Counted from the stretch's first letter, positions 35,820 through 46,761 are shown. The stretch is DNA of 64,000 bases from an alpha proteobacterium U9-1i (GCA_000974665.1 BBSY01000002.1:992001-1056000), one strand, 5' to 3'. Notes: generated by a model not told the origin, from the sequence alone. A program made the numbers and translations.

Positions 35820-36545
35820 ATGATGAGACTGGCACGCATTGGCGCGATCGTTTTAGCGCTCGCCTTTATCGCCATCGGCGCGGCGAGCGCGCTGTTCACC
35901 GCCGCGCTGCCGGGTTTGGACGCTCTGTCCATCGAAGCCCCAGCATGGCCCTCGCAAGCCGCCGGGGCTGTCTTGATGGTCGCCGGCGCGGCGATGCTTG
36001 TCCCGCCGCTCGCGCGCATCGGCGCGTGGCTCGGCGTGGTTTACTGGCTCCCGTTCACCGCTTTGACGACGCTTGCGGCCTTATCCGGCCCGTTTGACCT
36101 CACCGCTTGGGTGCCCGTGGCTGAAGCCGCGGCGTTCGCCGCTGCCTGCTATGCGCGCGCAGGCGCACCCGCGGGCGCCTTGATCCTTCGGCTGGCGTTT
36201 GGCGTGATGTTGATCTGGTTCGGCGTTGTGCATCTGATGCACCGCGACATCATCGCGTCGCTCATCCCCGCTTGGATTCCTTATGCGGAGCATTGGCCGT
36301 GGCTCACCGGCGGCGTGAACCTGCTCGCCGGCTTGGCGCTGATCGCCAATCGCTACGCTGCGACGGCCGCGCTCGCCATCGCGGCGATGTTCGGCTCGTG
36401 GTTGCCGCTGGTTCACGCCGAGCGTTTGCTCAGCGCGCCGGATAGCCTGTTCGAATGGACGTTCGCCTTGACCGCCATCGGCCTGGCCGGCGCGGCGCTT
36501 CTCATCGCCGGCGAGCGTCAGACGCCGCCGCCGAGCACCTTGTAG
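35820..36545 (+). CDS. DoxX-like integral membrane protein
   Basis: 241 residues, almost wholly hydrophobic with seven or eight predicted helices. There seem to be two similar four-helix halves (LVPPLARIGAWLGVVYWLPF and GVVHLMHRDIIASLIPAWIP), a DoxX/DUF417-like arrangement. Function unknown. Its last 28 bp overlap the 3' end of the convergent outer-membrane efflux gene. Confidence 0.75.
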   Translation: MMRLARIGAIVLALAFIAIGAASALFTAALPGLDALSIEAPAWPSQAAGAVLMVAGAAMLVPPLARIGAWLGVVYWLPFTALTTLAALSGPFDLTAWVPVAEAAAFAAACYARAGAPAGALILRLAFGVMLIWFGVVHLMHRDIIASLIPAWIPYAEHWPWLTGGVNLLAGLALIANRYAATAALAIAAMFGSWLPLVHAERLLSAPDSLFEWTFALTAIGLAGAALLIAGERQTPPPSTL

Positions 36546-37918
36546 AGCGTCACGAAGTTCGTCGCCCGCGCTACGCGCGCCGTCACAAGGCTTTGCTGTG
36601 CAGCGTAAAGTTCGCGCTGCGCATCGAGCAAGCTGAGATAATTGTCGATGCCCTCGCGATAACGCGCTTCCGAGAGCTGATACCCGGACTGCGCCGCGTC
36701 GGCGAGCGATTGGCGCGCGTCGAGTTCTTCGCCGATCGCCCCGCGTGACGCTAGCGCATCCGCAACCTCGCGAAACGCCACTTGGATCGACCGCTCGTAT
36801 TGCGCCACCGCGATATCGCGATCCGTGTTCGCCACGCCCAATTGCGCGCGCAATGCGCCACTTCGAAAGATCGGCAAATTCACCTGCGGCGTGAACGTCC
36901 AGATTTCGTTCGAGACGCCAGTGAACAAATTCTCGAACCGTGAATCGGTTTCGCCCGCAAAGCCTGAGATCGTCACGCTCGGGAAAAACGCCGCCCGCGC
37001 CGCGCCAATATCGGCGTTGGCCGCGCGCAAGCTGTGTTCGCTGGCGCGAATGTCCGGGCGATTGAGCAGCACTTCGGACGGCAGGCCGGGCGGCAGCTCC
37101 GCCGCGCCAAACGCAACCGCGTCAATGGTCGTAGGCCGAAGCTCCGCCGGCAGTGGCGCGCCGATCAACAGCGCCAAAGCGTTCTCGTCCCGCGCGGTCT
37201 GCGCCGTGAATCGCGCTACATCCGCGCGCGCTGTCTCAACAATGGTGCGGGCGCGATAGACGTCCAATTGCGACGATGCGCCGGCTTCGAAACGGCGCTG
37301 CGTCAGATCCAGAGATTGGCGCTGTGAATCGTAGGTGCTTTGCGCCAGGCGCAGCAATTCCAGATCGCCCGCGTACGTCAGGTACGCGGAGGCCACTTCT
37401 GAAACGAGGCTGATCTGCGCCGTATCCCGCGCGTCGGCGGTCGCGAAATAACGCTGCAGCGCCGCCCGGTTCAAGCCGCGCACGCGGCCGAAAAAATCGA
37501 GCTCGAACGCCGCGACGCCAACGCCGGCGCTATAGGTGCGCTCCACCACTTCCGCGCCGCCCTGCGGCGTGACGCCCGCCAGCTCGCCTGAACCGCTCGC
37601 GCTGATGGACGGCAACGAATTCGCCCGCTGGATGCGATATTGCGCGCGTGCGCGCTCGATGTTCAGTGCCGAAACCCGCAGGTCGCGGTTCTGCTCCAGC
37701 GCCAACGCGATCACCGAACGCAACTTTTCGTCAGCGAAGAACGTCCGCCATTCCGGCAATTGCGACGCGCCAGGCGCCTGCGTCGCCGCATCGTAAGGCG
37801 CGCCTTGCGGCCAGGCGTCGGGCGTCGGCAGCGCCGGCTGATCGTAGCGCGGCTCCATCACGGCGCAGGCGCCTAGCATCAACAGTGCAGCGAAGGGGAG
37901 GAGACGTCGCGCGCTCAT
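36518..37918 (-). CDS. RND efflux outer-membrane lipoprotein (NodT/OprM family)
   Basis: 466 residues from the ATG at 37918, overlapping the RND pump stop by 4 nt. Lipobox LLMLGAC at the N-terminus, and two OEP repeats with long coiled helices (e.g. [20 protein letters not shown] and [21 protein letters not shown]). It forms the TolC-like trimeric exit duct of the tripartite pump encoded with it. Ends in overlap with the DoxX-like gene. Confidence 0.94.
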   Translation of the reverse strand: MSARRLLPFAALLMLGACAVMEPRYDQPALPTPDAWPQGAPYDAATQAPGASQLPEWRTFFADEKLRSVIALALEQNRDLRVSALNIERARAQYRIQRANSLPSISASGSGELAGVTPQGGAEVVERTYSAGVGVAAFELDFFGRVRGLNRAALQRYFATADARDTAQISLVSEVASAYLTYAGDLELLRLAQSTYDSQRQSLDLTQRRFEAGASSQLDVYRARTIVETARADVARFTAQTARDENALALLIGAPLPAELRPTTIDAVAFGAAELPPGLPSEVLLNRPDIRASEHSLRAANADIGAARAAFFPSVTISGFAGETDSRFENLFTGVSNEIWTFTPQVNLPIFRSGALRAQLGVANTDRDIAVAQYERSIQVAFREVADALASRGAIGEELDARQSLADAAQSGYQLSEARYREGIDNYLSLLDAQRELYAAQQSLVTARVARATNFVTLYKVLGGGV

Positions 37919-40900
37919 TCTGCCGCTTCCGGATGCGGTTCGTCGCCCTCGGGCTGCCGCTTGCGGCCGCCGAACCAATTGCGTTCAAACAAAGTGCTGA
38001 TGCCTACGAAGAAGAACGGCGTCAGCACGGTGACAAGCAATGTCGCCGCCAGCATGCCGCCGATCACGCCGGTGCCGATCGCGTTTTGCGCGCCTGAGCC
38101 CGCGCCCGAGGCCAAGGCCATCGGTAGCACGCCGAAAATGAAGGCAAACGACGTCATCAGAATTGGCCGCATGCGGATGCGTGCGGCTTCCATCGCCGCT
38201 TCAGCCCAGCCTTTGCCCTGCTCGGCCAAATGTCGCGCGAACTCGACGATCAAGATCGCGTTCTTGGCCGCCAGGCCCATCGTCGTCAGCAGGCCAACCT
38301 GGAAGTAGATGTCGTTCGAGAGCCCGCGCAGGTTTGCCGCCAACACCGCGCCCAAGAGACCGAGCGGCACCACCAGCAGCACCGAAAGCGGGATCGTCCA
38401 GCTTTCATAGAGCGCCGCCAAGCACAGGAACACGACCAGGAGCGAAAGCACATAAAGCGCCGGCGCCTGCGCGCCAGACTGGCGTTCCTCGAACGACAGG
38501 CCGGTCCAGCCCAAACGCACGCCGCCCGGCAATTGCTCGGCGATCTGCTCCATCTCCTGCATCGCCGTGCCCGAGCTTACGCCCGGTCCGCCCGCGCCTT
38601 GGATGTTGAATGACGGCGAGCCGTTGAAGCGCTCCAAACGCGGCGACGCGGAAATCCAACGCGCCTGTGTGAACGCGGAGAAGGGCGCCATCTCGCCGGC
38701 GCTTGTGCGCACGTGCCAGGCACCCAGATCTTCCGGCGACATGCGATAGGGCGCGTCGCCCTGCATGAACACCCGCTTCACGCGGCCGCGATCGAGGAAG
38801 TCGTTCACATAAACGCCGCCCCACGCGCCCGACAGCGTCGAGTTTACGTCGGCAATCGACACACCCAGCGCGCTCGCCGCGTGTTGGTCAATGTCGAGCT
38901 GCAATTGCGGTGTGTCGTCCTGGCCGTTCGGCCGAACGCCGGAGAGTCGCGGATTCTGCGCCGCCATGCCAAGCATCTGGTTGCGCACTTCAATGAATTG
39001 CTCGCGCGGCACGTTGGCGACATTGATCAATTGCATGTCAAAGCCGGTCGCTTGGCCCAACTCGCTCACCGCGGGGGGCAGAACCGGAAACACCATGCCG
39101 TCGCGAATTTGGCTCAACGCGCCGAAGGCGCGCCCCACGATTGCCGCCGCGCGTTGATCTGCGCCGTGACGCTCGGACCAGTCCTTCAACTGAACGAACA
39201 TCAGACCTTGGTTCTGGCCCGCGCCGGCGAAGCCAAAGCCTTGGATCGAGAAGTACGATTCAATCGTCTCGCTCTCGTTCTCGCGATAATAGGTCTCGAT
39301 CTGGCGCAGCACCGCGTTTGTGCGGTCGGCGGATGCGCCAGCCGGCAATTGCACCACGGTGATGAAATAGCCTTGGTCTTCATCCGGGAAGAACGAGGAG
39401 GGCAGGCGCGTAAACAAGAACGCCAGCGCCACCAATGCGATCGCGTAAACGCCAAGCACGCGACGTCCGGCCTTCGGCGCTAAAGTGCGCCCGAGGATGC
39501 CTTGATACCGATCAGAGAGATTCTGAAGGTTGCGATTGAACCAGCTGAACACCTTGCCGATGCGCGAGCCTTCCGGACGTGGCTCTTCGTGACGCAACAA
39601 CGTCGCCGTCAAAGCAGGCGTCAACGTCAGCGCCATCAGCACTGAAAGCGACATCGCCGAAACGATAGTGATCGAGAATTGCCTATAGATGACGCCCGTC
39701 GAACCCGGGAAAAAGGCCATCGGAATGAACACCGCCGACAGCACCATGGCGATGCCGATGAGCGCGCCAGTGATCTGCGTCATCGATTTTCGCGTCGCGA
39801 AGCGCGCGGAGAGTTTCTCCTCTCGCATCACCCGCTCGACGTTCTCGACGACGACGATCGCGTCGTCGACCAGCAGGCCGATCGCCAGCACCATGGCGAA
39901 CATGGTCAAGGTGTTAATCGAATATCCGAACACCGCCAGCACGCCGAACGTGCCCAATAGCACCACCGGCACGGTGATGGTCGGGATGATGGTCGCCCGC
40001 CAGCTTTGCAGGAACAGGAACATGACGAGGAACACGAGCACGACCGCTTCAATCAGCGTCTTGACCACTTCCTCGATCGATTTTTCCACGAACGGCGTCG
40101 TGTCGTACGGGAAATTGACGCGGATGCCCGGTGGGAATGTCGGCTCAAGATCGGCGACGGCTTCACGCACGCGGCGCGCCGTTTCGACCGCATTGGCGCC
40201 GGAAGCGAGCCGGATCGCCATGCCGGACGCCGCTTCGCCGTTGAAGCGTGTGTCGAATGCGTAGGTTTCCGCGCCAAGCTCAACCCGCGCGACATCGCGC
40301 AGGCGCACCGCCGCGCCGTCGGGCAGGGTGCGCAGCAGAATTTCCTCGAATTCTTCCGGTGTCTCCAGCAGCGATTGTGCCGAGACCGTCGCGTTCAATT
40401 GCTGGCCTTCGACATAAGGCTGCGCGCCGATCTGACCCGCCGATACTTCCGCGTTCTGGGCCCGGATCGCCGCCGCCACGTCCGCAGGCGTCAGTGCGAA
40501 GCCTTGCAGGCGGTTCGGATCGAGCCAAATGCGCATCGCATAGGACGCGCCGAATTGCTCCACGCCGCCAACGCCCTCAACACGCGCGAGCTGATCGCGC
40601 AGGGTCGAACCCGCGAAATCGCCGAGGTCGGTTGCGGTGATATCCGGCGTTTCGGCGACGATGCCGACGATCAGCAGGAACGTGTTCGCCGTCTTGGCCA
40701 CGCGCACGCCTTGCTGCTGCACCGCCTGCGGCAGCAACGCCAACGCGTTTTGAAGTTTATTCTGAACCTGAACCTGGGCGATGTCAGGATCGACGCCTTG
40801 GTTGAACGTCAGCGTGATCGTCGACGAGCCCGAAGCGTCGCTGGACGCGCTCATGTAGCGCAAGCCGTCGAGGCCCTGCATCTGCTGCTCGATCACCTGC

Positions 40901-41085
40901 GTGACCGAATCCTCCACCGTCTGCGCGGACGCGCCCGGATAGGTCGCCGAGACCGTGACGCTCGGCGGTGCGATTTCCGGGTACTGCGCGACAGGCAGAT
41001 TGATGATCGAGATCGCGCCAGCGAGCGCGATGACGATCGCGATCACCCAAGCGAAGATCGGGCGCTCAATGAAAAAACGTGACAT
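37915..41085 (-). CDS. RND multidrug efflux transporter (HAE1/AcrB family)
   Basis: 1056 residues, full length. Twelve helices with two large periplasmic loops. N-terminus [22 protein letters not shown] and the TM4 proton-relay pair D407-D408 in [15 protein letters not shown] are typical, as is the C-terminal repeat [20 protein letters not shown]. It exports hydrophobic drugs, solvents or bile-salt-like compounds with proton import. Starts 6 nt after the adaptor stop. Confidence 0.97.
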   Translation of the reverse strand: MSRFFIERPIFAWVIAIVIALAGAISIINLPVAQYPEIAPPSVTVSATYPGASAQTVEDSVTQVIEQQMQGLDGLRYMSASSDASGSSTITLTFNQGVDPDIAQVQVQNKLQNALALLPQAVQQQGVRVAKTANTFLLIVGIVAETPDITATDLGDFAGSTLRDQLARVEGVGGVEQFGASYAMRIWLDPNRLQGFALTPADVAAAIRAQNAEVSAGQIGAQPYVEGQQLNATVSAQSLLETPEEFEEILLRTLPDGAAVRLRDVARVELGAETYAFDTRFNGEAASGMAIRLASGANAVETARRVREAVADLEPTFPPGIRVNFPYDTTPFVEKSIEEVVKTLIEAVVLVFLVMFLFLQSWRATIIPTITVPVVLLGTFGVLAVFGYSINTLTMFAMVLAIGLLVDDAIVVVENVERVMREEKLSARFATRKSMTQITGALIGIAMVLSAVFIPMAFFPGSTGVIYRQFSITIVSAMSLSVLMALTLTPALTATLLRHEEPRPEGSRIGKVFSWFNRNLQNLSDRYQGILGRTLAPKAGRRVLGVYAIALVALAFLFTRLPSSFFPDEDQGYFITVVQLPAGASADRTNAVLRQIETYYRENESETIESYFSIQGFGFAGAGQNQGLMFVQLKDWSERHGADQRAAAIVGRAFGALSQIRDGMVFPVLPPAVSELGQATGFDMQLINVANVPREQFIEVRNQMLGMAAQNPRLSGVRPNGQDDTPQLQLDIDQHAASALGVSIADVNSTLSGAWGGVYVNDFLDRGRVKRVFMQGDAPYRMSPEDLGAWHVRTSAGEMAPFSAFTQARWISASPRLERFNGSPSFNIQGAGGPGVSSGTAMQEMEQIAEQLPGGVRLGWTGLSFEERQSGAQAPALYVLSLLVVFLCLAALYESWTIPLSVLLVVPLGLLGAVLAANLRGLSNDIYFQVGLLTTMGLAAKNAILIVEFARHLAEQGKGWAEAAMEAARIRMRPILMTSFAFIFGVLPMALASGAGSGAQNAIGTGVIGGMLAATLLVTVLTPFFFVGISTLFERNWFGGRKRQPEGDEPHPEAAE

Positions 41086-41091
41086 CTGCGC

Positions 41092-42279
41092 TTAGCCGTT
41101 CTGCCGGCCGCGAAGCTCGATCGATGTCTGCTCCGTGGGCGTTACCGGCACCGCCGTCGCTGGCGCGCCAGGCTGCACGCGTTGCGTGCCCTCCACAATC
41201 AGCTTGTCGCCGGGATTGAGCCCGGAGAGCACGACCCAGCGATCACCCGCCGTTGGCCCGGTCTCAAGCACGCGCTGCTCGACCATGCCCTCCGCGTTGA
41301 CGATCAACGCCGTCGCCTCGCCGCGCGCATTGCGCGTCACGCCCTGTTGCGGGGCCAGGATCGCGTTTTCTTGCACGCCTTGCGAAACTTCGGCGTTCAC
41401 GAACATACCCGGCAGCAAGGTGTGGTTCGGATTGCGGAAGAGGGCCCGCAACGTAACCGTCCCGGTGCTTTCGTTCACCGTGACATCGGAGAATTGCAGT
41501 TCGCCCGTCACCGGATGGTACGAACCATCCGGCATGATCAGCCGCACCGAAGCGCGCCCACCTGCCAAGCCCGAACGATCGCGCAGCGCCAGCAATTCGG
41601 AGCTGGAGCGCGTCATGTCGACATACACGCGGTCGATCTGTTGGATCACCGCGAACGGCTCGGGTTGCGAGGGCGTGGCAAGTGCGCCCGGCGTTACCGA
41701 CGACGCGCCGATGATGCCGCCGATCGGCGCGGTGACGCGCGAATAGCCAACGCTGATGCGCGCCGAATTGGCCGCCGCCGTCGCCTGATCGGCGGCGGCG
41801 CGTGCGTCATCGAATTCCTGGCGGCTGATGGCGTTGATATCGATCAGCGATTGGTAGCGTTCAAACCGCGCCCGCGCCGAAGCAGCGGCGGCGTCGGCGG
41901 CGGCGAGATCAGCGCGCGCCGGCCCAGCGTCGATTTCGTACAGCACTTGGCCCGCGCGCACCGTTGCGCCCTCGCGGAAATTGCGGGCGCGAACGATGCC
42001 GCCGATCTGCGGACGCACTTCGGAAACTTCGAACGCCGACACCCGGCCCGGCAACCGAATGGTGTGTTCGTAACTCTGCGCAGCGATCTCCACCACGCCC
42101 ACTTCAGGCGGCGGCATCTGCCCATTCTGCGCCGACGCGCCTGGGTTGCCGCACGCCGCCAGAGCCAGCAAACTCGCGGAAATGGCGAATGTAGCAGCGG
42201 CGCTCGCGATCCTGCGCGGCGCGAAGCTTGGGTTTGCGTTCGCCCCTCGCGGACGTAATGGTTTCAATACGGCGTTCAT
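41092..42279 (-). CDS. RND periplasmic adaptor (AcrA/MexA family)
   Basis: 395 residues. After a basic N-terminus of about 35 residues comes a lipoprotein signal (ISASLLALAAC). Then the lipoyl-type barrel-sandwich (LPGRVSAFEVSEVRPQIGGIVRARNFREGATVRAGQVLYEID), alpha-hairpin and C-terminal domains. First gene of the adaptor-pump-duct operon. No repressor gene of the usual TetR type is beside it. Confidence 0.95.
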   Translation of the reverse strand: MNAVLKPLRPRGANANPSFAPRRIASAAATFAISASLLALAACGNPGASAQNGQMPPPEVGVVEIAAQSYEHTIRLPGRVSAFEVSEVRPQIGGIVRARNFREGATVRAGQVLYEIDAGPARADLAAADAAAASARARFERYQSLIDINAISRQEFDDARAAADQATAAANSARISVGYSRVTAPIGGIIGASSVTPGALATPSQPEPFAVIQQIDRVYVDMTRSSSELLALRDRSGLAGGRASVRLIMPDGSYHPVTGELQFSDVTVNESTGTVTLRALFRNPNHTLLPGMFVNAEVSQGVQENAILAPQQGVTRNARGEATALIVNAEGMVEQRVLETGPTAGDRWVVLSGLNPGDKLIVEGTQRVQPGAPATAVPVTPTEQTSIELRGRQNG

Positions 42280-42352
42280 AAATGTTCCGCGGGCCCGAAC
42301 GGCCCGTCCCCCGGATGATCGATCGATGATGGGCGCGATATGGGGAGTAACA

Positions 42353-42451
42353 ATGAACGTCCAAGCACTTCAGGCAAAATTGCGACAATTGGCGGCTGAA
42401 AAAACACGTTGCTGCGCCTCGGCGCGGCGCCCTTTTGCGCTGCGCGCCTAA
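42353..42451 (+). CDS. Possible 32-residue small ORF upstream of the aminotransferase
   Basis: An ATG with a good ribosome site (GGGGAG 6 nt upstream) opens a 32-codon frame: an amphipathic stretch MNVQALQAKLRQLAAEKT, then CC and a basic tail. It lies in the 260-bp gap between the divergent RND adaptor and aminotransferase genes. It could be a leader peptide, a small membrane-active protein or chance. Confidence 0.3.
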   Translation: MNVQALQAKLRQLAAEKTRCCASARRPFALRA

Positions 42452-42539
42452 GTATTAAACGCTTGTTAGCTCAGCGCGGTCGCTTTCACGCACTGGTCAC
42501 ATACCCGCGCGCGGCGCATGGATGGGGCGGGAGGTGGTG

Positions 42540-43691
42540 ATGAACAGCGTGTATACGGCGCTTGGCGCTACAGTGTTTTCGCTGATGTCGCGCCTCGCCA
42601 CGGAGAAGGGTGCGGTCAATCTGGGGCAGGGCTTCCCGGAGGACGATGGGCCTATCTTGCTTCGTGAAGCCGCCGCGCGCGCCCTGATTGAAGGGCCCAA
42701 CCAATACCCGCCGATGCCCGGCTTGCCAGTGCTGCGCCAAGCCGTGGCCGCGCACTACAATTCCCATCACGGCCTCGATCTCGACTGGCAAAGCGAGATC
42801 ACCATCACCTCCGGTGCGACCGAAGCCATCGCCGCGGCTTTGCTCGCGTTCATCGAGCCCGGCGATGAAGTCGTGCTGTTTGAGCCGATGTACGATGCGT
42901 ATTTGCCGATGGTGCGCCGCGCCGGCGGCGTGCCGCGCTTCGTGCGCCTTCAACCGCCGCATTGGCGCGTTACCGACGAAGCGCTCGCCGCGGCGTTCAG
43001 CGCCAAGACGCGCGTTGTCGTGATCAACACCCCGCTCAACCCCGCCGCCAGCGTCATGGGCGCCGACGAGCTCGCGCTCGTCGCCCGCTATTGCGAACGC
43101 TTCGACGCGATCGCGATCAGTGACGAGGTGTGGGAGCACGTGCTGTTCGATGGCCGCGAGCATGTCTCAATGCTTCACCATCTGCGCAATCGCACGCTCA
43201 AGATCGGCTCCGCCGGCAAGATGTTCTCGATGACTGGCTGGAAGGTCGGCTTTGCCTGCGGCGCACCCGCGCTCACCGAGCTTTTCGCCAAGGCACACCA
43301 GTTTCTTACATTCACGACGCCGCCCGCTTTGCAGATCGCCGCGGCCGAAGGTCTCCACTATCCGCGCGCGTATTTCGACGCCATGCGCGCTGACTTTCAG
43401 CGCTCCCGTGACCGCTTGGACAACGCGCTTAAGCAGGAAGGCTTCGTCACGCTGCCATCGGCCGGCGCGTATTTCCTTAGCGTGGATCTACCCGCGTCCG
43501 GCATCGCCTTGAGCGACGAGGACTTCGCCATGGCCTGTGTGAAAAATCACGGTGTGGCCGTCATTCCCTTTTCACCATTTTACGCCGGCCCAGGTGCGCC
43601 GCCCTTGGCGCGCCTATGTTACGCCAAACGCGACGCCACGCTCGATCGCGGCGTTGAAGCGCTGGCGCGTGCGCGGCGTGCGCTCACATGA
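42540..43691 (+). CDS. PLP-dependent class I/II aminotransferase
   Basis: 383 residues from the ATG at 42540 (GGGAGGTGG upstream). Fold type I signatures: VNLGQGFPEDDGP, YPPMPGLPVLRQAVAAHY, NTPLNPAAS, SDEVWEHVLFDG and the PLP lysine in SAGKMFSMTGWKVG (about residue 232). It is closest in look to the methionine/kynurenine aminotransferase (YbdL/KAT) group that uses 2-oxoacids. Its stop overlaps the P450 start as ATGA, so the two are co-translated. Confidence 0.9.
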   Translation: MNSVYTALGATVFSLMSRLATEKGAVNLGQGFPEDDGPILLREAAARALIEGPNQYPPMPGLPVLRQAVAAHYNSHHGLDLDWQSEITITSGATEAIAAALLAFIEPGDEVVLFEPMYDAYLPMVRRAGGVPRFVRLQPPHWRVTDEALAAAFSAKTRVVVINTPLNPAASVMGADELALVARYCERFDAIAISDEVWEHVLFDGREHVSMLHHLRNRTLKIGSAGKMFSMTGWKVGFACGAPALTELFAKAHQFLTFTTPPALQIAAAEGLHYPRAYFDAMRADFQRSRDRLDNALKQEGFVTLPSAGAYFLSVDLPASGIALSDEDFAMACVKNHGVAVIPFSPFYAGPGAPPLARLCYAKRDATLDRGVEALARARRALT

Positions 43692-44920
43692 GTGGGGAGG
43701 GCCCCGTTTTCACGCTCGACGCCGCCAAGCGTCGCCTCAGCTGCGATCCGCACCAGCGCGCGTTCCTGCAAAATCCCCACGCGCTTTACGCCCGCCTCCA
43801 TGCAGAAGCGCCCATCGTGTTCTGGGAAGAATACGGGCTGTGGTGTGTGGCCGGCCACGATGCGGTGAACCGAATCTTTCGCGACAAGCGTCTCGGCCGC
43901 GAACCCCGCGACGCGCCGACCGGCGCGCGCACACACCTTGCGGATTTCGATGCGTTTGAGCGCTGCTCCATGCTCCAGCTCGAACCGCCGGCGCACACAA
44001 AACTCCGCACGTTGGTGAACCGCGCGTTCGTCTCGCGCCAGGTCGAGCGCTTGCGGCCGAGCATCGAGGCGTATTGCAATGAATTGATCGACACGCTTCC
44101 CAGCGGGCCGTTCGATCTCTTGCCCACTTACGCCACGCCCATTCCCATCCGTGTCATCGCCGATCTGCTTGGCGTGCCGGCGGAGATGGGCCCGCAACTC
44201 GTGTCCTGGTCCAACCGCATGGTCGCCATGTACATGCACGGCCGCACCGAGGCCGTGGAGCGCGACGCCAACGACGCGACGCGCGATTTCGTCGCCTTCA
44301 TGCGTCTTTACGTCAGCGAACGTCGCCGCGCCCCGCGTGAGGATCTGCTCAGCGCGCTCATCGTTGCGCATCAAGAAGGTCAGCGTCTCAGCGAAGACGA
44401 ATTGATCTCCTCGGCCATCCTGCTCCTCAACGCCGGTCACGAAGCTACCGTCCACCAAACCGGCAACGCCGTGCGCCTCATCCTCGCGCAACACGGCGAT
44501 CCGCGCCGCTTCTTCGCAACTTCCGACGCGAGCGCAGCGACGGTTGAGGAATGCCTTCGGCTCGCGCCGCCGCTGCACATGTTCACGCGCATTGCCTATG
44601 AGCGTATCGAACTCGCGCCAGGCGTCATCCTTGAACCGGGGCAGGAGACAGGCCTGTTGCTCGCCGCCGCCAACACCGATCCCGCCGCCTTCGCCAACCC
44701 ACTTGGTTTCGATCCCACGCGCGCTGATCAGAAGAACGTCTCTTTCGGCGCTGGCATTCATTTCTGCGTCGGCGCGCCGCTTGCGCGCCTGGAACTGCAA
44801 ATTGCGCTGCAAACGCTTTTCATGCGGGTTCCGACGCTGCAGCTCGTCGAAGAATCGCACTTCCGCGATGCCTATCATTTCCACGGCCTCGAACGCCTGC
44901 TATTGAGCGCGCACTCTTGA
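43688..44920 (+). CDS. Cytochrome P450
   Basis: 410 residues, soluble bacterial type. I-helix LLNAGHEATVHQTGN (oxygen activation, A-G-H-E-A-T instead of A-G-x-D/E-T, still acceptable), K-helix ECLR (ExxR), and heme loop FGAGIHFCVGAPLA with Cys360. It hydroxylates an unknown small organic molecule using an external ferredoxin; none is in the window. Located between an aminotransferase and an amidohydrolase. Confidence 0.95.
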   Translation: MSGEGPVFTLDAAKRRLSCDPHQRAFLQNPHALYARLHAEAPIVFWEEYGLWCVAGHDAVNRIFRDKRLGREPRDAPTGARTHLADFDAFERCSMLQLEPPAHTKLRTLVNRAFVSRQVERLRPSIEAYCNELIDTLPSGPFDLLPTYATPIPIRVIADLLGVPAEMGPQLVSWSNRMVAMYMHGRTEAVERDANDATRDFVAFMRLYVSERRRAPREDLLSALIVAHQEGQRLSEDELISSAILLLNAGHEATVHQTGNAVRLILAQHGDPRRFFATSDASAATVEECLRLAPPLHMFTRIAYERIELAPGVILEPGQETGLLLAAANTDPAAFANPLGFDPTRADQKNVSFGAGIHFCVGAPLARLELQIALQTLFMRVPTLQLVEESHFRDAYHFHGLERLLLSAHS

Positions 44921-44931
44921 GGGAGGGGATC

Positions 44932-46587
44932 ATGCAGACACGCCGGCGCTTCGCGCAATTGTCCTTGGGTGCGCTCGCGGTAGCCTGCGGGCCGCGCGAG
45001 CCCAGCGATCTGATCATCCGCGGCGGCGCCATCTACACCGGCGCGCCCAACAAGCCGCGCGCCGATGCGATCCGCATCGCCAACGGCCTGTTCGCCGCTG
45101 TCGGCACGCTCGAGGAGGCCCGCGCCGCCGGCCCCGCGCGTGAGATCGATCTGCGTGGCGCAACCGCGTTTCCCGGCTTCGTCGATGGTCACGTGCACCT
45201 GATGGGTGTCGGCATGGCGGCGATGATCCTTGATCTTGTCGGCGTTGAATCCATCGCAGCGCTGCAAGAGCGCCTGCGCACATACGCGGCAGCGAACGCT
45301 GAAGGTCCGATCCTTGGTCGCGGCTGGATCGAAACGCATTGGCCGGAAGCTCGCTTCCCCAATCGCGCCGATCTCGACGCCGTGGTCGCCGATCGCCCCG
45401 TTCTGCTTGAGCGGGTGGATGGTCACGCGGCCATCGCGAATTCCGCCGCGCTCACGCTCGCAGGCATCGACGGCGCAACGCGCAATCCCGATGGCGGCAG
45501 CATCGAGCGCGATGCGTCGGGCGCGCCAACCGGCATGCTGATCGACAACGCCGTGAACCTCGTCGCCAGCCGCATGCCCGCCTCAACCGAAGCGCAGCGC
45601 CGCGATGCGCTGCGCCAGGCCGCGCAACTTTACGCGCAACGCGGTTGGACCGGCGTCGCCAATATGAGCACCAGCGCGGCCGAAGCAGACCTTTTCCGAT
45701 CCTTCGCGCAAGCCGGCGAGCTGCCTTTGCACGCCGACATTTACCTCACGCCTGAAGATTCCGCAGGCGTGTTCGAGCGCGGCCCATTCGCGGATGGCTC
45801 CGGCTTGGTGAATGTCCGCGGGGTCAAGCTCTACATGGATGGCGCGCTTGGTTCACGAGGCGCTGCCTTGCTTCAGCCTTATAGCGATGCCGCCGGCAAC
45901 GGCCTCTTGGTCACGCCGGTTGAGGACATTCGGGAATATCTCGGCCGCGCGCGCCAGCGCGGCGTACAAGTGGCCACCCACGCCATCGGGGATCGCGGCA
46001 ATCGTCTGGTGCTCGACGCCTATCGCGACACGTTCGGAGAAGATCGCGATGGCTTGCGCCGTGCGCGTTGGCGCATCGAGCATTCGCAAATCATCTCGCC
46101 GCAGGATTTGCCACGCTTCGCGCAAATGGGCGTCGTCGCTTCGATGCAGCCGTCGCATGCGATCAGCGATCTCTATTTCGCGCCAGCGCGTCTGGGCCCA
46201 AGCCGTCTTGCCGGCGCCTATGCCTGGAAATCTCTACTGAACTCAGGCGCGGTGATCGCCGCCGGTTCCGACGCGCCGGTGGAGAAGGGCGATCCGCTCA
46301 TTGAGTTTTACGCCGCCGCTTATCGCCACGATCTGCAAGGCGCCGCCGGCGCCGATTGGAACCCAAGCGAAGCCGTCAGCCGCGAGGAAGCTTTGCGCAT
46401 GCTCACTTGGGGCCCAGCCTACGCCGCTTTCCAGGAAACCGAGCGCGGAACCATCGAAGTCGGCAAGCGCGCCGATGTCAGCACGTTCTCGGTCGATCTG
46501 ATGCAAGCGCCATTCGCGCAAATTCCCACGGCGCAGGCCGTTCTCACCATTAGCGACGGCCGCATCACGCACACGCAGTTAGGATGA
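44932..46587 (+). CDS. YtcJ-like metal-dependent amidohydrolase with Tat/lipoprotein signal
   Basis: 551 residues from the ATG at 44932, with GGGAGGGG upstream. The N-terminus has a twin-arginine motif (RRRFAQLSLG) and then ALAVAC, which could be a lipobox. Amidohydrolase family 3 motifs: FPGFVDGHVHLMG (HxH metal site), THAIGDRGN, IEHSQIISPQDL and AGSDAPVEKGDP. Family members hydrolyse amides or formamides; here it would act outside the cytoplasm. It is 11 bp after the P450 and last in this operon. Confidence 0.9.
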   Translation: MQTRRRFAQLSLGALAVACGPREPSDLIIRGGAIYTGAPNKPRADAIRIANGLFAAVGTLEEARAAGPAREIDLRGATAFPGFVDGHVHLMGVGMAAMILDLVGVESIAALQERLRTYAAANAEGPILGRGWIETHWPEARFPNRADLDAVVADRPVLLERVDGHAAIANSAALTLAGIDGATRNPDGGSIERDASGAPTGMLIDNAVNLVASRMPASTEAQRRDALRQAAQLYAQRGWTGVANMSTSAAEADLFRSFAQAGELPLHADIYLTPEDSAGVFERGPFADGSGLVNVRGVKLYMDGALGSRGAALLQPYSDAAGNGLLVTPVEDIREYLGRARQRGVQVATHAIGDRGNRLVLDAYRDTFGEDRDGLRRARWRIEHSQIISPQDLPRFAQMGVVASMQPSHAISDLYFAPARLGPSRLAGAYAWKSLLNSGAVIAAGSDAPVEKGDPLIEFYAAAYRHDLQGAAGADWNPSEAVSREEALRMLTWGPAYAAFQETERGTIEVGKRADVSTFSVDLMQAPFAQIPTAQAVLTISDGRITHTQLG

Positions 46588-46591
46588 GCCT

Positions 46592-46636
46592 AAGCCCTCC
46601 CTCGATGGGAGGGCGCCGCGAAGCGGCGGGAGGGTG
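46592..46636. repeat. 45-bp REP-like repeat, copy 1
   Basis: Contains a hairpin CCCTCCC-TCGAT-GGGAGGG and then GCCGC-GAA-GCGGC. A 45-bp copy with one mismatch is at 49698-49742. A companion palindrome is further right (about 46700-46752, including GTCAG...CTGAC and GCTCCTC...GAGGAGC), so this is a paired REP-type element in the gap after the amidohydrolase. Confidence 0.8.
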
Positions 46637-46761
46637 ACGCCCGCCATCGTTCGAGAACGAGCCTCATGTGGCTAAGCCCGCAACGTTGCAGGCCGCACCT
46701 CCTCAGTCAGCTCGCTGCGCTCACTGACAGCTCCTCCATCGAGGAGGAGCGGGCGCAAACA

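Noticed and set aside
40006-41082. Open frame of 358 codons on the plus strand
   Set aside because: Antisense to the RND pump, Arg-rich and without motifs.
42315-42340. ATCGATCGAT palindrome before the RND operon as a repressor site
   Set aside because: Only 10 bp, with asymmetrical flanks and a single copy.
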